Assembly (NCBI GenBank): GCA_009667805.1
Contig: CM019063.1
Coordinates: 55,536,881 to 55,600,880, forward strand
Reading direction: 5' to 3'
Length of the DNA stretch: 64,000 nucleotides
Source: Leptobrachium leishanense
Taxonomy: Eukaryota > Chordata > Amphibia > Anura > Megophryidae
Shown in pieces: positions 11,125 through 23,587 of this stretch. Made by a program: the position numbers and the translations under genes. Within the stretch, counting starts at the first letter, position 1. Each line of letters opens with the position of its first letter. The notes under the pieces were generated by a model. That model was given only the letters and a program-made list of their open reading frames with translations, was not told the DNA's origin and searched no databases.

Positions 11125-11218
11125 GTATTTATTATTGTACAGTTCATCCTTGATAAAGGCCCGGTGTGGGGCCGAAAAGTCGGCTTTTTAATATGTTTTG
11201 TTGAATAAACGTTGTTAT
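11125..11218 (+). mobile_element. 3' tail of a retroelement with GGCCGAAAAGTCGG motif
   Basis: GATAAAGGCCCGGTGTGGGG followed by CCGAAAAGTCGGCTTTTT and a GAATAAACG signal. The pattern (short GC stem, GCCGAAACGTC, T-run) recurs in reverse at 12285-12325 and 15995-16050. Penelope-like retroelements carry such tails, and a Penelope-type RT remnant lies at 17105-17480. Assignment is by motif only. Confidence 0.5.
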
Positions 11219-11251
11219 TTTACACTAGTCCTGGAATGCGTCCAGATACTC

Positions 11252-12193
11252 GTTGTGCGGTTAATCCTAGGATTACCCGGGTAATCCTGACATCACCCAA
11301 AACCGCTGGGTAAAGCTGCAAAAAAATGAAAATTTCGGACTTTACCCGGATAATGTTAGGATTAACCAACTGCCCTTGGGTAACAGTCTGGAAGAGCTGA
11401 AAAATCCGCACTTTACCCGGATAATGTGCAAGACTGAAGCTTCACCTGGGTAATCTGAGGACTATCCACAGCTTCGCCTGGGTAATCTGCAGAGCATCCA
11501 ACCCCGCTTGGGTAAAAGTGAATTTTGCTATTGTCTATGGATATTATCAATGAAAATGGCAAAAGACAAACAATAAAATGTATTGAGGATAGAACGATAT
11601 ACAGAGCGACGGGATATGTTTCTTATATCAATGTGAAAGAGTCACATGATCTTTATTATGTGTCATATGTGCTTATATATCATTTATAAAACATAATAAA
11701 CATCAGGTTACTCTTTATATAATATCTTTATTTTCATAAATTCATTTTCAGACAATTAACACACAGAGTCACATGACGGTTATTTAGTGAGGTTTGTGAC
11801 TGGATACAATTTCATTAAAAATAACAAAAAACACAATTTTGTTATCAGTCTAGATCAGTTTGCAGCTTTACCCGGGTAATCCTCGGAATTCAGTCAACTG
11901 TAAACTGCTGAAAACCCAAGAAAACGGAGAACCCAGAGGCGTTTGGATACTTTGCAGATTACCCAGATAAAGTACGAAGTTTCAAAGAAACACATCACAC
12001 TTTATCCAGCAACACTAGGGTAATGTGCGATTTAGCCGGTTAAAACACAGCAGAAAACCGGAATACCCAGAGGCCTCTGGATACTTTGCAGATTACCCGG
12101 ATAAAGTCTGAAATTTCATTTCACTTTGGACTTTTGCTAATGACGCCTGAGTAATGCTAGGATTAATCGCACTTCGGGCTTTACCCGTAACAT
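11252..12193 (-). mobile_element. MITE with repeated TTACCCGGGTAA-type motifs, copy 1
   Basis: The right end reads ...CGGGCTTTACCCGTAACATA, matching the inverted ends of copy 2 at 15005-15827; the left end is degraded before TGCGGTTAATCCTAGGATTA. About 14 sites of ACCCGGGTAA or close variants are spread along both sides, separated by an AT-rich centre. Order of internal blocks is the reverse of copy 2. No coding capacity. Superfamily unclear. Confidence 0.75.
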
Positions 12194-12214
12194 ATATATA
12201 TACATATATATTGA

Positions 12215-12600
12215 AAAAATAGTGAAGGGGAGGCACACGAGGACTTAGCTAAAAAATATAACGTTTATCGCATATTTGTTTATAAAACCGACGTTTCGGC
12301 CCCTAAAGCCTTTATCGAGGTAACAAACAAAATTAAAAACAAGCATTAAATAAGCAGAGACCACCGAACTTACCCAATCCCCGACCGGGAGACACGGCAC
12401 GCCGCTCATTAGCGAGACCCCGGAAGTGTCGGGTGCGCGAGTACGTCAGTGGGGCGTGACCACAGTGCCGCGCTGCCATGGAAACTCAGATGCCGGTAGG
12501 GGCCCGACATTTGACCATATTAAAAAACCAACATGGAGGAGCTAATACAATGCATGGGCAGGAGCTGGAAAGTTCAAATAGGAGGAATAAGGGAAAATGT
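12215..12600 (-). mobile_element. Penelope-like 3' terminal region
   Basis: On the minus strand: GATAAAGGC, a loop, then GGGGCCGAAACGTCGG at about 12290-12320, and upstream GC-rich sequence (12380-12500) resembling the block at 16090-16200. No RT coding is left here. The link to Penelope elements is inferred from the shared tail and the RT remnant at 17105-17480. Confidence 0.45.
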
Positions 12601-12900
12601 GTTACGTTTGGATGTCAGTAATATCAATATCCCCAGCGGCAATGGGCCGGTAGCCTGACATCCGCATCACAATATGTAAAACGACTGAGCAAGCAAAAAT
12701 ACAGAGTGAATAGAAGAGGAGAGAAGAAAAGAAGGGAACAAAGACAGGAGGGGAGACGGAAGGGCAAAGGGGAAAAAAGAGAACAGATAGAGAGGGAAAG
12801 GTGGAGGAAAAATAAGTGATGCACATCAAGTGAAGGGATGTGCATATAATGCAAAGAGCAAAGTGAGTTAGAAAATAAAATGCCAGTGATAAAAGAATGA
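12601..12900. other. Purine-rich low-complexity sequence
   Basis: The plus strand is dominated by GA, GGA and AAG tracts. The minus strand is therefore pyrimidine-rich and shows overlapping chance frames (12602-12970), which I do not regard as genes. Confidence 0.6.
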
Positions 12901-13042
12901 AATGTGAATAAAGTGTAGAGTGTGAAGTGGTGCCGAGTGGAATAGGACTTACAGGACACATCCTGTGCACCTTACTTTACACGGCGCTCCTTATTCACTC
13001 TCCTATTCCACACGGCACCACTTCACAAGCTTCACTTTATTC
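12901..13042. repeat. Inverted repeat with about 42-bp arms
   Basis: GTGAATAAAGTGTAGAGTGT with following bases to about 12945 is repeated in inverse at about 13000-13042, ending CTTCACTTTATTCAC. The spacer is about 55 bases. It folds into a near-perfect stem. Confidence 0.8.
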
Positions 13043-13242
13043 ACATTTTCTTTTCTTTTGTGTAATAAAAGTTTATTAAGCATAAAGATATAACATACAT
13101 GCCAAAGACTATAAACAATAGTTCAACATTGGCGTGGAATTTCAAACAATGTGATACTTATACGTAAGGCAAGTTACAAGTCACAGGATAACAACAGATT
13201 GGTTGGTGAGACACATAGTTAAATCGGGCATGTGTTCCATAA

Positions 13243-13459
13243 TTGTCAATCACCTGACCTGAATCCCATTGAGCATGCATTTCACTTGCTGAAGACAAAA
13301 CTGAAGGGAAAATGCCCCAAGAACAAGCAGGAACTGAAGACAGTTGCAGTAGAGGCCTGGCAGAGCATCACCAGGGATGAACCCCAGCGTCTGGTGAGGT
13401 CTATGCGTTCCAGACTTCAGGCTGTGATTGACTACAAAGGATTTACAACCAAGTATTAA
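13243..13459 (+). pseudogene. Tc1-like transposase C-terminal fragment
   Basis: An uninterrupted 72-codon stretch begins at SPDLNPIEH, which holds the catalytic Glu, and ends KGFTTKY with a TAA. It is nearly identical to the C-terminus of the copy at 19465-20502. The first two thirds of the protein are absent, so it is a dead fragment. Confidence 0.9.
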
Positions 13460-13680
13460 GAACGGAAAGTTTGATTTATGATTATTATTCTGTCCCATTA
13501 CTTTTGGTCCCTTAACAAGTGGGAGGCACATCTGCAAACTGCTGTAAGTCCTACACCGTTCACCTGAGTTGGATGTACATACCCTCAAATTAAAGCTGAC
13601 AGTCTGCAGTTAAAGCACATTGTGTTTGTTTCATTCCAACTCCATTGTGGTGGTGTATAGAGCCAAAGACGTTAGAATCA

Positions 13681-14913
13681 TTATTATTATTATTATTATT
13701 ATTATTCTTTATTTATAAAGCGCCAGCATATTCCGCAGCGCTGTACAATAGGCACAGTATAGACAGGGTTACAATACATTGAACAACATTTGACAAACAG
13801 TACAGGAGGAGATGAGGGCCCTATTCCCATAGGAACTCACAATCTGGGAGGGTTGGGGTTGGAAACAGGAGGAGAGGACTGTAAGGTGAGAGTGATTGAT
13901 GGATGCGTCAGTGAGTTGGGTGGTAGGCTTCCCTAAATAGGAATGTTTTAAGGGAGCGTTTAAAGGAAGAGAAGTTAGGGGAAAGTCTGACAGTACGAGG
14001 GAGAGCGTTCCAGAGAGTAGGGGCTGCGCGTGAGAAATCCTGCAGTCTATCATGGGAAGAGGTGATGCGGGGAGAAGCTAGTCGCAGGTCACTGTTTGAC
14101 CTTAGGGAGCGGGCTGGGGTGTATTTGGTGATTAGTGAGGACAGGTAGTGGGGAGCTGAGTTAGTGAGGGTTTTGTAGGTAAGGATAAGGATTTTGAACT
14201 TAATTCTGCAGTGGATGGGGAGCCAGTGAAGGGACTCGCAGAGGGGAGCGGCAGAGACAGAGCGGCGGGTGAGGTGAATTAGCCTGGCGGAGGCGTTCAG
14301 GATGGATTGTAGGGGGGAGAGGCGGGACAGAGGGAGGCCAGATAAGAGATTATTGCAATAGTCGAGTCGGGAGATTACCAGGGCGTGTATGAGTTGTTTT
14401 GTGGTGACAGCGGTAAGAAATGGCCGAATTCTGGAAATATTACGCAGTTGGTATCGGCAGGAGGAGGAAAGAGACTGGATGTGGGGGATGAAGGAAAGAG
14501 CAGAGTCAAGTGTAACTCCAAGACAGCGAACTTGGTTTGATGGGGAGATGGTGATAACCTCCACCGTGATAGAGAAGTCAGGAGGTGGGGAGGCATTGGA
14601 GGGAGGAATAAGTAGGAGCTCAGTCTTGGACATGTTGATCTTTAGGTGGTGGGAGGCCATCCAGGAGGAGATGCCAGATAAACAGTCACTGACTTTTGAA
14701 AGGACAGGGGGAGAGAGATCAGGGGTAGAGAGGTAGATCTGAGTGTCATCAGCGTAGAGGTGGTAATTAAAGCCAAAGCTGTTCATGATTTTGCCCAGGG
14801 AGGAGGTGTAGATGGAAAAGAGCAGAGGACCAAGGACAGAGCCTTGGAGGTACACCAACAGATAGAGGCAATGAAGAGGAGGAGTTACCAGCAAAGGACA
14901 CACAGAAGGACCT
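13681..14913 (-). mobile_element. 5'-truncated L2/CR1-type LINE inserted in a Tc1 tail
   Basis: Read on the minus strand, the element has RT coding (14903-13908), a 3' UTR with GCGCTGCGGAATATGCTGGC near 13720-13740 and a terminal (AAT)n tail at about 13681-13705. The simple-repeat tail and 5' truncation are typical of L2/CR1 retrotransposition. It interrupts the Tc1 3' inverted repeat. Target duplication is not clear. Confidence 0.85.
13908..14903 (-). pseudogene. L2-type LINE reverse transcriptase, C-terminal part
   Basis: A 331-codon open stretch carries the RT palm: [13 protein letters not shown] (motif B) and [10 protein letters not shown] (catalytic Asp pair), then thumb and C-terminal segments ([37 protein letters not shown]). 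The usual GVPQGS start of motif B is broken by one extra base near 14854, so the first 15-20 residues of the frame are out of frame. The endonuclease and N-terminal RT are missing. It would have copied LINE RNA at the target site; this copy is inactive. Confidence 0.85.
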
Positions 14914-14955
14914 GTTGTGTCGATGTCCCAATATTTCTGGACCTGACTGTATATT

Positions 14956-15004
14956 CAGCTCACCAGGAGGATATAATATTAATATATCTATATATATATA
15001 TGTT
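14956..15004. repeat. TA-rich linker with CTCACCAGGAG motif
   Basis: The words AGCTCACCAGGAG plus TATA-rich sequence recur at 18726-18750. It separates the Tc1 tail from the next element. Confidence 0.5.
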
Positions 15005-15827
15005 ATGGGTAAAGCCCGGAGTGCGGTTAATCCTAGGATTACCCAGGCCTCATTAGAAAAAGTCTGAAGTGAAATTAAATTTCGGACTTTACCCGGGTAA
15101 TCTGCAAAGTATCCAGAGGCCTCTGGATACCCCGGTTTCCTGCACCGTTTTAACCGGGTAATTCACACATTACCCTAGCGTTGCTGGATAAAGCGTGATG
15201 TGCGACGAAACATCCAGACTTCATCCGGGTAATCTGCAAAGTATCCAAACGCCTCTGGGTACTCCACCTTTCTCGGGTTTTCAGCAGGTTACAGGTGACT
15301 GAATCCAGAGGAAAACTCGATTTACGAATACAAAGGTGTTATATGAAGAGTAACCGACGGTTGTTATGTATTATAAACGATATATTAGCACACATGACAC
15401 ATAATAGAGATCACGGAACTTTTTCACATTTCACTTGAGAAACATATCCCGTCGCTCTGTATATTCGTTCTATCCTCAATACATTTTAATGTTTGTCTTT
15501 TTCCATTTTCATTGATAATATCCATAGATAATAGTAAAATTCATTTTTACCCAAGCGGGGTTGGATGCTCTGCAGATTACCCAGGTGAAGCTGTGGATAG
15601 TCCTCAGATTACCCAGGTGAAGCTTCAGACTTGCACATTATCCGGGTAAAGTGTGGATTTTTCAGCTCTTCCAGACCGTTACCCAAGGGCAGTTGGTTAA
15701 TCCTAAAATCACCCGGGTAAAGTCAGGAATTTTCATTTTTTTGCAGCTTTACCCAACGGTTTTGGGTAATGTCAGGATTAACCGGGTAATCCTAGGATTG
15801 ACCGCACTTTGGGCTTTACCTGTAACA
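15005..15827 (+). mobile_element. MITE with repeated TTACCCGGGTAA-type motifs, copy 2
   Basis: Left end GTTATGGGTAAAGCCCGGAG and right end ...CTTTGGGCTTTACCTGTAAC are inverted repeats of about 45 bp that both contain TAATCCTAGGATT. Both ends abut TATA-rich sequence, so the target may be TA. ACCCGGGTAA or one-base variants recur about 14 times (for example 15091-15100, 15153, 15225, 15640, 15713, 15780). No coding capacity. Confidence 0.85.
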
Positions 15828-15939
15828 TATATATATCCAGATAAATTTCCTCTATCAACCAGCCTACCAAGCAGTCATGCCCAGTGCATAATCCCAAGGA
15901 GATATATAGACATGCAACAAAACAGGATGCATTTAGGGA

Positions 15940-16400
15940 CTTCAATAAAATGAAAAATTTTTAATGAGTCATAATTTAAAAAATAGCCTGTGTACTTGCC
16001 TGACGTTTCGGCTCCATCAGAGCCATTTTCAAGGATACAGGTAACAAGTAGAACATACATTTAAATACACACATCAATCAGTAACTCACCCAGACAAGGC
16101 GCGCAATCACGGACCCCTCACCTGAAGTCAGCGTGGAGTTCTGGGAGGCGCTGTTATCTGACGTAATAAAGAACCGACATGTTCCCCGTAGCAAACGTTG
16201 CCCAGGAGACACATCAATAAAACAAACAGGACCATTTGGGTGATCAGCAGGGAGCACAAATGAAAATAAACCAACATTTAGTAATAAGCATAGATACATC
16301 GTATTCAACATCACAGCACAGTTTGGACATATCAGATGAAAATAGAAACTCATACAACAATACAATGTAGCGATGTTCAGTAACAATTAGAGCTGTTTCC
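15940..16400 (-). mobile_element. Penelope-like 3' terminal region, second copy
   Basis: The minus strand shows ATGGCTCTGATGGAGCCGAA and then ACGTCAGGC near 15995-16030, the same stem plus GCCGAAACGTC design as at 12290. The rest to 16400 is non-coding. RT coding of a Penelope-like element in the same orientation follows at 17105-17480 beyond an inserted hairpin element. Confidence 0.5.
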
Positions 16401-16404
16401 CATG

Positions 16405-17099
16405 GAAATCCCTTAGAGGAGATAGGGGGGTTCTTTGAACCCATTTATCTCCTGATCGGTGGCAGCTAGGGGGTCATGTCTGATATTGCTGGAAAGGCCA
16501 GAGTATGGCCTTTCCAATGATATCAAACATGACCATGTTACAAGTAAAATAAAAGTGTAAAAAAAGTAAAAATCAAAATAATAAAAAAATAATAAATTTA
16601 ATAATAAAAAAATAATAAATATAATAATAAAAAAAAAATTGTTTTTTTTAATGCAGCACTATTGTTCACATTTCAATTATAATGTGAACAATGATGCTTC
16701 ACTAATGATTTTTTTTGGGGGGAGTTTAGCTAAAATTACACAATTTCTCCCCAAAAAAAAAATGGGTTCCCCGTTCTAATTTTTTTAAGAAATCTACCCC
16801 ATAGAATATGACCGCAGAGCCTCGGATAATAAATTAAAAAAAAAAAAAAAACACTTTACCCATTTATTGAAAATTCACATTTTTTTACATTTTTTGTTAT
16901 AGCATTTTGGCAGGGCATGACATATACATATAATAATGATATATTATTAATCTGCCGTGTCTGCCGGAAAGAACGATATATAATTTGTCTGGGTGGTATA
17001 ATAATACGTGACTTAAAAATGGTCAAAATGAGCTCAGCAAACTTCTACTTCCGAAACAGCGCCGAAGTTGTAAAATTACTCCCGTCCTTAAGGGGTTAA
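16405..17099. mobile_element. Serial-hairpin TTAA MITE, truncated copy
   Basis: It begins in the GGAGATAGGGGG...TATCTCC hairpin and runs through the hairpin around TTGGAAAGGCC (16490-16530) and the AT-rich hairpins to a right terminal GGGGTTAA (TTAA 17096-17099). The left third is missing. It lies between two Penelope-like segments. Confidence 0.75.
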
Positions 17100-17104
17100 A
17101 CAGG

Positions 17105-17480
17105 TAGGTAAAGCCAAAATACTTGTCTTACACATTTGATCAATATACTTGCCCAAAGGCTCCAACAGGCTACCCCTGGCAGATACGATTGGTATGCCCA
17201 GTGGAGACTGCATATTTTTATGGAGTTTAGGGAGAGTATATAAACTGGCATAATGGGATGCTCACAGTACAAAAATCAAAAAACTTTGGTCTATATAACC
17301 TGCATTCAAACCACACGACAAAGTGGAAAAAATAAGTTGTTGAATCTTATTGGTGGGATCAAAAAACAGCTTTTTGTACGTATTGGTATCGTTTAACTGT
17401 GTCATAATCTCATTTCTATAATACTGATACTCCAGAATAACAATCCCGCCCCCTTTTTCAGCGGGGCGGATAACTATAGA
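17105..17480 (-). pseudogene. Penelope-like reverse transcriptase fragment
   Basis: The minus strand reads IVIRPAEKGGGIVILEYQYY at its start, then a stop, then [20 protein letters not shown] and [15 protein letters not shown]. The 'P-A-[DE]-K-G-G' opening, 'LPK[IL]HK' and 'G-x-PIVS' motifs in this order are those of Penelope-type RTs. One in-frame TGA lies near 17266, and both the catalytic YxDD region and the GIY-YIG endonuclease are absent. It is a remnant, probably of the same element as the tail at 15940-16400. Confidence 0.75.
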
Positions 17481-17490
17481 AGGATATATA

Positions 17491-18700
17491 TACACTGAGT
17501 GGACAGATTATTATGGCACCTGACTTTTTTAGGAAAATTAGCTATAATTTGGCGCTGAAGTTGCTCGAGGGCCAGACCATTATAAATAGGGAAGCAGGTT
17601 GTTTACCACGACAGTAGAAGTGATTTTTTTTTCTGAAGATATGAGTAAACCATGTGATTTAACAGCCTTTGAACGTGGGATGATTGTCGGCGCTCGGAGC
17701 CATGGAGCGAGTATCAACAAAACAGCAGAATTTGTTACATGTTCAAGAGCAGCTGTTGTTAAAGTGTTTAAAGACTGGACTGTCAGCCGAAAATCTGGGT
17801 CTGAACGTGCAAATTGTGGCCGTCAGCGACGAGTCAATGTTAGGGCAGAATGGAGAGTGGTGAGACTGGTACAAGACAACAGAAGGGCAACAGTGCATCA
17901 AATTACTGCAGATCTTAATCAGGGATCCTCTCAAATGATCTCTGAACGCACTGTTCGCCGTATACTGCATCGTATGGGATATGGAAGCCAAAGGCCTGTT
18001 CCAACACCTTTGCTGTCTGCAGTTAACAAGATAAAACGTCTCCAATTCGCACAGGAACACAAGGATTGGACAGTCGAGCATTGGAAAAAAGTCATGTTGT
18101 CGGATGAATCACGTTTCCAGTTGCATCATGCAGATGGCAGAGTGAGAATTTGGTGGAAACAGCATGAAAGCAGCACCCCACATGCATGAGTACAATCCTT
18201 CAAGCTGGTGGGGGCAGTGTTATGGTTTGGGGCCCTTTAATTTTTGTGGAACAACGTCTGAATAGCACAACATACCAAAGTATTGTTGATGATCAGGCTC
18301 ATCCTATGTATCATGTTGATGGCGTATCCCAATGGAGATGGCTTCTTCCAACAAGACAATGCGCCCTCATCCCACGGTGCTCATATTGTGCAGGAGTGGT
18401 TTTAAGAACATGAGGGAGAATTTCCCTTGCTTAGGTGGCCCCCACAATCACTAGATCCCAATCCAACTGAGCATTTGTGGGAAGAAGTTGAAAGAGCCAT
18501 CAGGCAGCTGGTTCCACAACCATCAAATCTCAGAGAACTGGACAGTGCTATTCATCAGGCACGGTAGTCAGATTCCTCGCATCACCTTTCAACATCTCGT
18601 GGAGTCAATGCCACGAAGATTCGCCACAGTATTGAAGGCAAAAGGTGGCCCAATGAAGTACTGATGGGGGGGTCATAATAATCTGGCCACTCACTGTGTA
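17491..18700 (+). mobile_element. Tc1-like transposon with TACACTGAGTGG ends
   Basis: The left end TACACTGAGTGGACAGATTA and right end TAATCTGGCCACTCACTGTG are short inverted repeats flanked by TA-rich sequence. One degenerate transposase gene lies between them in plus orientation. Confidence 0.9.
17641..18664 (+). pseudogene. Tc1-like DDE transposase pseudogene
   Basis: Starts MSKPCDLTAFERGMIVGARS, preferred over the upstream Met at 17599 because it matches Tc1 N-termini. The paired/HTH DNA-binding region, SDESRF (first Asp), then after a frameshift near 18175 GGGSVMVWG, after another near 18345 QDNAP (second Asp) and a degraded NP-EHLWEE (Glu) can be read, ending with a TGA at 18662. Two frameshifts plus internal stops make it inactive. 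Confidence 0.85.
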
Positions 18701-19104
18701 TATAGCTGTGTGTATATATATATATTTAGCTCACCAGGAGAGTATATATATTTGTAAGATTTATAACATAGGAAGATGTCTGTTCTCTTTTTTTCGGTTC
18801 TTAACATAGGAAGATGCTTTGTAATTTTAGCTGTTCCCACATGTTTTCTCAGAAGCTGATAGTGCACGCACGCATTGATAGGAAAGCTATAAATGAGTAG
18901 AGCAGATCCATTCTCCCCTGTTCATTTCTCCAGATTGATTTTGTCAGAGTGCGTGAAAACACTCTGCAGACGGCTTTCATATTGGTTGGTAAAGTTAATT
19001 CTCTGACCTGGAGGATACCGCTATGATTATGACTAAGAAAGCATCACAGATCTCAAAGCACCTCTGGAATAGTGTACAGGAAAAGAGCTGTGTATCAGTA
19101 AATA
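18701..19104. other. Linker with TA runs, no gene
   Basis: TA-rich start, a repeated ACATAGGAAGATG word (18768-18780 and 18804-18817), then mixed sequence. No recognised element ends. Confidence 0.4.
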
Positions 19105-19106
19105 TA

Positions 19107-20755
19107 CAGTCAGGTCCATAAATATTGGGACATCGACACAATTGTAACATCTTTGGCTCTATACACCACCACAATGGAGTTGGAATGAAACAAACACAAT
19201 GTGCTTTAACTGCAGACTGACAGCTTTAATTTGAGGGTATGTACATCCAACTCAGGAGAACGGTGTAGGACTTACAGCAGTTTGCAGATGTGCCTCCCAC
19301 TTGTTAAGGGACCAAAGGTAATGGGACAATTGGCTTCTCAGCTGTTCCATGGCCAGGTGTGTGATATTCACTCATTACCCCAATTACAATGTGCAGATAA
19401 AAGGCCCAGAGTTCATTTCAAGTGTTCTATTTGCATTTGGAATCTGTTGCTGTCAACTCTCAAGATGAGATTCAAAGAGCCTTCACTATCAGTGAAGCAA
19501 GCCATCATTAGGCTGAAGAAACAAAACAAACCCATCAGAGAGATAGCAAGAACATTAGGCGTGGCCAAAACAACTGTTTGGTACATTCTCAAAAAGAAGG
19601 AACGCACTGGTGAGCTCAGCAACACCAAAAGACCCGGGAGACCACGGAAAACAACTGTGGTGGATGAATGAAGAATTCTTTCCCTGGTGAAGAAAACACC
19701 CTTCACAACAGTTGGCCAGATCAAGAACACTCTCCAGGAGGTAGGTGTATGTGTGTCAAAGTCAACAATCAAGAGAAGACTTCACCAGAGTAAATACAGA
19801 GGGTTCACCACAAGATGTAAACCATTGGTGAGCCTCAAAAACAGGAAGGCCAGATTAGAGTTTGCCAAAAAACACCTAACAAAGCCTTCACAGTTCTGGA
19901 ACAAGATCCTATGGACAGATGAGACCAAGATCAACTTGTACCAGAGTGATGGGAAGAGAAGAGTATGGAGAAGGAAAGGAACTGCTCATGATCCGAAGCA
20001 TACCACCTCATCAGTGAAGCACGGTGGTGGTAGTGTCATGGCGTGGGCATGTATGGCTGCCAAAGGAACTGGTTCTCTTGTATTTATTGATGATGTGACT
20101 GCTGACAAAAGCAGCAGGATGAATTCTGAAGTGTTTTGGGCAATATTATCTGCTCATATTCAGCCAAATGCTGCAAAACTCATTGGACGGCGCTTCACAG
20201 TGCAGATGGACAATGACTCAAAGCATACTGCAAAAGCAACCAAAGAGTTTTTGAAGGGACAGAAGTGGAATGTTATGAAATGGCCAAGTCAATCACCTGA
20301 CCTGAATCCCATTGAGCATGCATTTCACTTGCTGAAGACAAAACTGAAGGAAAAATGCCCCAAGAACAAGCAGGAACTGAAGACAGTTGCAGTATAGGCC
20401 TGGCAGAGCATCACCAGGGTTGAAACCCTGCGTCTGGTGATGTCTATGTGTTCCAGACTTCAGGCTGTGATTGACTGCAAAGGATTTGCAACTAAGTATT
20501 TAGAGGGGAACGTTTGATTTATGATTATTATTCTGTCCCATTACTTTTGGTCCCTTAACAAGTCGGAGGCACATCTGCAAACTGCTGTAAGTCCTACACC
20601 GTTCACCTGAGTTGGATGTACATACCCTCAAATTAAAGCTGACAGTCTGCAGTTAAAGCACATTGTGTTTGTTTTATTCCAACTCCATTGTGGTGGTGTA
20701 TAAAGCCAAAGATGTTCGAATTGTGTCGATGTCCCAATATTTATGGACCTGACTG
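19107..20755 (+). mobile_element. Tc1-like transposon with about 225-bp inverted repeats
   Basis: Flanked by TA (19105-19106 and 20756-20757). Ends CAGTCAGGTCCATAAATATT and its complement at the right. The inverted repeats extend inward about 225 bp, to about 19329 and from about 20533, including the AAGGGACCAAA words. Long repeats of this kind are typical of IR/DR Tc1 elements. The fragment at 13240-14955 belongs to the same family. Confidence 0.92.
19465..20502 (+). pseudogene. Near-intact Tc1-like transposase with two in-frame stops
   Basis: A single reading frame from MRFKEPSLSVKQAIIRLKKQ carries an HTH domain (IREIARTLGVAKTTVWYIL), the GRPRK hook, WTDET (first Asp), GGGSVMAWAC, DNDSKHT (second Asp) and SPDLNPIEH (Glu). 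It is broken only by TGA at 19669 (codon 69, probably from CGA) and TAG at 20395 (codon 311, probably from GAG), plus a lost stop at the C-terminus. No frameshift is needed, so inactivation is fairly recent. Normal length is about 345 residues. Confidence 0.92.
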
Positions 20756-20779
20756 TATATACACGCACAGTGGCACATA

Positions 20780-22404
<1,625 letters not shown>

Positions 22405-22406
22405 TA

Positions 22407-22650
22407 TTCCTTTTTCAGGAAGCATTATTTTACTGAGAGGGTGGTGGATACATGGAACAGCCTTCCAGTAGAAGTGGTAGAGGCCAAAACAGTAATTGAA
22501 TTTAAGCAAGCATGGGATAGGCATAAGGCTATCCTAAACAAAAGATAAATCCAGGTAAAGTATCCATGTAATTGGGCAGACCAGATGGGCCGAAAGGTTC
22601 TTATCTGCCAACATTTTTCTATGTTTCTATGTTTCTAGACCTTTCTTCTT
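22407..22650 (+). pseudogene. CR1-type LINE 3' end with RT C-terminal tail
   Basis: The plus strand encodes HYFTERVVDTWNSLPVEVVE and ends ...AILNKR with a stop near 22545, the conserved C-terminal 'WN-LP-EVV' block of CR1/Rex1-type LINE proteins. The 3' UTR has CAGATGGGCCGAAAGGTTCT and ends in a CTATGTTT short tandem tail. Everything upstream is missing. Confidence 0.75.
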
Positions 22651-22729
22651 GCTTTTATACTTCTAATAAAGGGCACTATTCCATAGTTGGTGCTAATTAG
22701 ATATACAACGAAAAAAATTGTTTTGTTTC

Positions 22730-23170
22730 ATTTCGGATCGATTCGTTCCATGTTTCAGTTTGTTTCAGTGCAGTCATTAGGTTAACGTGATTCGTATTTC
22801 GGATCGATTCGCTAGTTTGGACGACCGGTAATTCGTATTTCCGGTTGATTCGTTATTTCATTTTTATTGGTAATTCGTATTTCGGATCAATTCGTATTTC
22901 CTTTTTATTATTTCGTATTTAATTTTTATTATTTCGTATTTCGTTTTTATTATTTCATAAGTCATTTTTATTATTTCGTTTTTCATTTTTATTATTTCGT
23001 ATTTCGTTTTTATTATTTCGTATTTCATTTTTATTTCGGATTTCATCAGTTGTTTTTATTATTTCGGATTTCATTTTTATTTCGGATTTCATATTTCGTT
23101 TCTATTTTGGATTTCATTTTTATTATTTTGGATTTCATTTTTACTATTTCATATTTCGTTTTTATTAGTT
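22730..23170. repeat. TTCG-rich repeat with a 20-21-bp minisatellite
   Basis: Starts with TTCGGATCGATTCG words and passes at about 22856-23165 into tandem units of about 20 bp based on TTTTTATTATTTCGTATTTC. The chance frames on both strands (FYYFVF.. and KYEIIK..) follow from the repeat. Confidence 0.85.
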
Positions 23171-23199
23171 ATCTCAGAATGTGAAACGGATGTATTAAT

Positions 23200-23587
23200 T
23201 ACTTAGGTTAGGGTAAAAATAATATATAAATATATGTAATCCCCCTGTCTTTAATGCTGAAACCTACTCAGTACAAATGACAACAGCCCCACGGAGCTCC
23301 AGAGCCCCGATGGACTTCTGTCCTTGGTGCTGAATAGGTTTCAGCACCATAGAAAGCTCCATCTGAACACAGTCAGCCTGAAGGAAAGAGAAAAAAAATG
23401 CTGCGTTCGCACAGAAAAAAATCCTAGTTGTTTTAAAATAAATCAGGAATCCAAAAAGTTCTCAAAAAAATCCCAAAAAATGCCTAACCCCTCCCAAAAA
23501 GAAACTGTTTGCTGCAAATGAAAAGAATGAACAGTTTTATGAAAACGGGGAATATTTCTTACATTGAAACCTATAAGATTCGCCTGT
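23200..23587. repeat. Left part of a MITE-A copy
   Basis: From about 23400 to 23587 the wording (AAATCCCAAAAAATGCC, GAATATTTCTTACATTGAAA, GATTCGCCTG) follows the family A copies at 30450-30610 and 59870-60000. The first 200 bases hold nothing recognised. The sequence resumes at 24665 on the other side of the hairpin element. Confidence 0.55.

Larger units (their letters stand above)
13240..14955 (+). mobile_element. Truncated Tc1-like 3' part split by an L2 LINE
   Basis: Pieces at 13240-13680 and 14914-14955 match the right half of the complete element at 19107-20755, including the 3' inverted repeat ending GACCTGACTGTATA. The break, after GTTAGAAT and before TGTGTCGATG, is filled by a LINE in opposite orientation (13681-14913). 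Confidence 0.85.

Noticed and set aside
12285..12325. Hammerhead ribozyme in the GGC-loop-GCCGAAACGTC tail
   Set aside because: Penelope elements can carry hammerheads, but here the CTGATGA core is replaced by CGATAAA and stems I and III are not evident. The same applies at 11150 and 16010.
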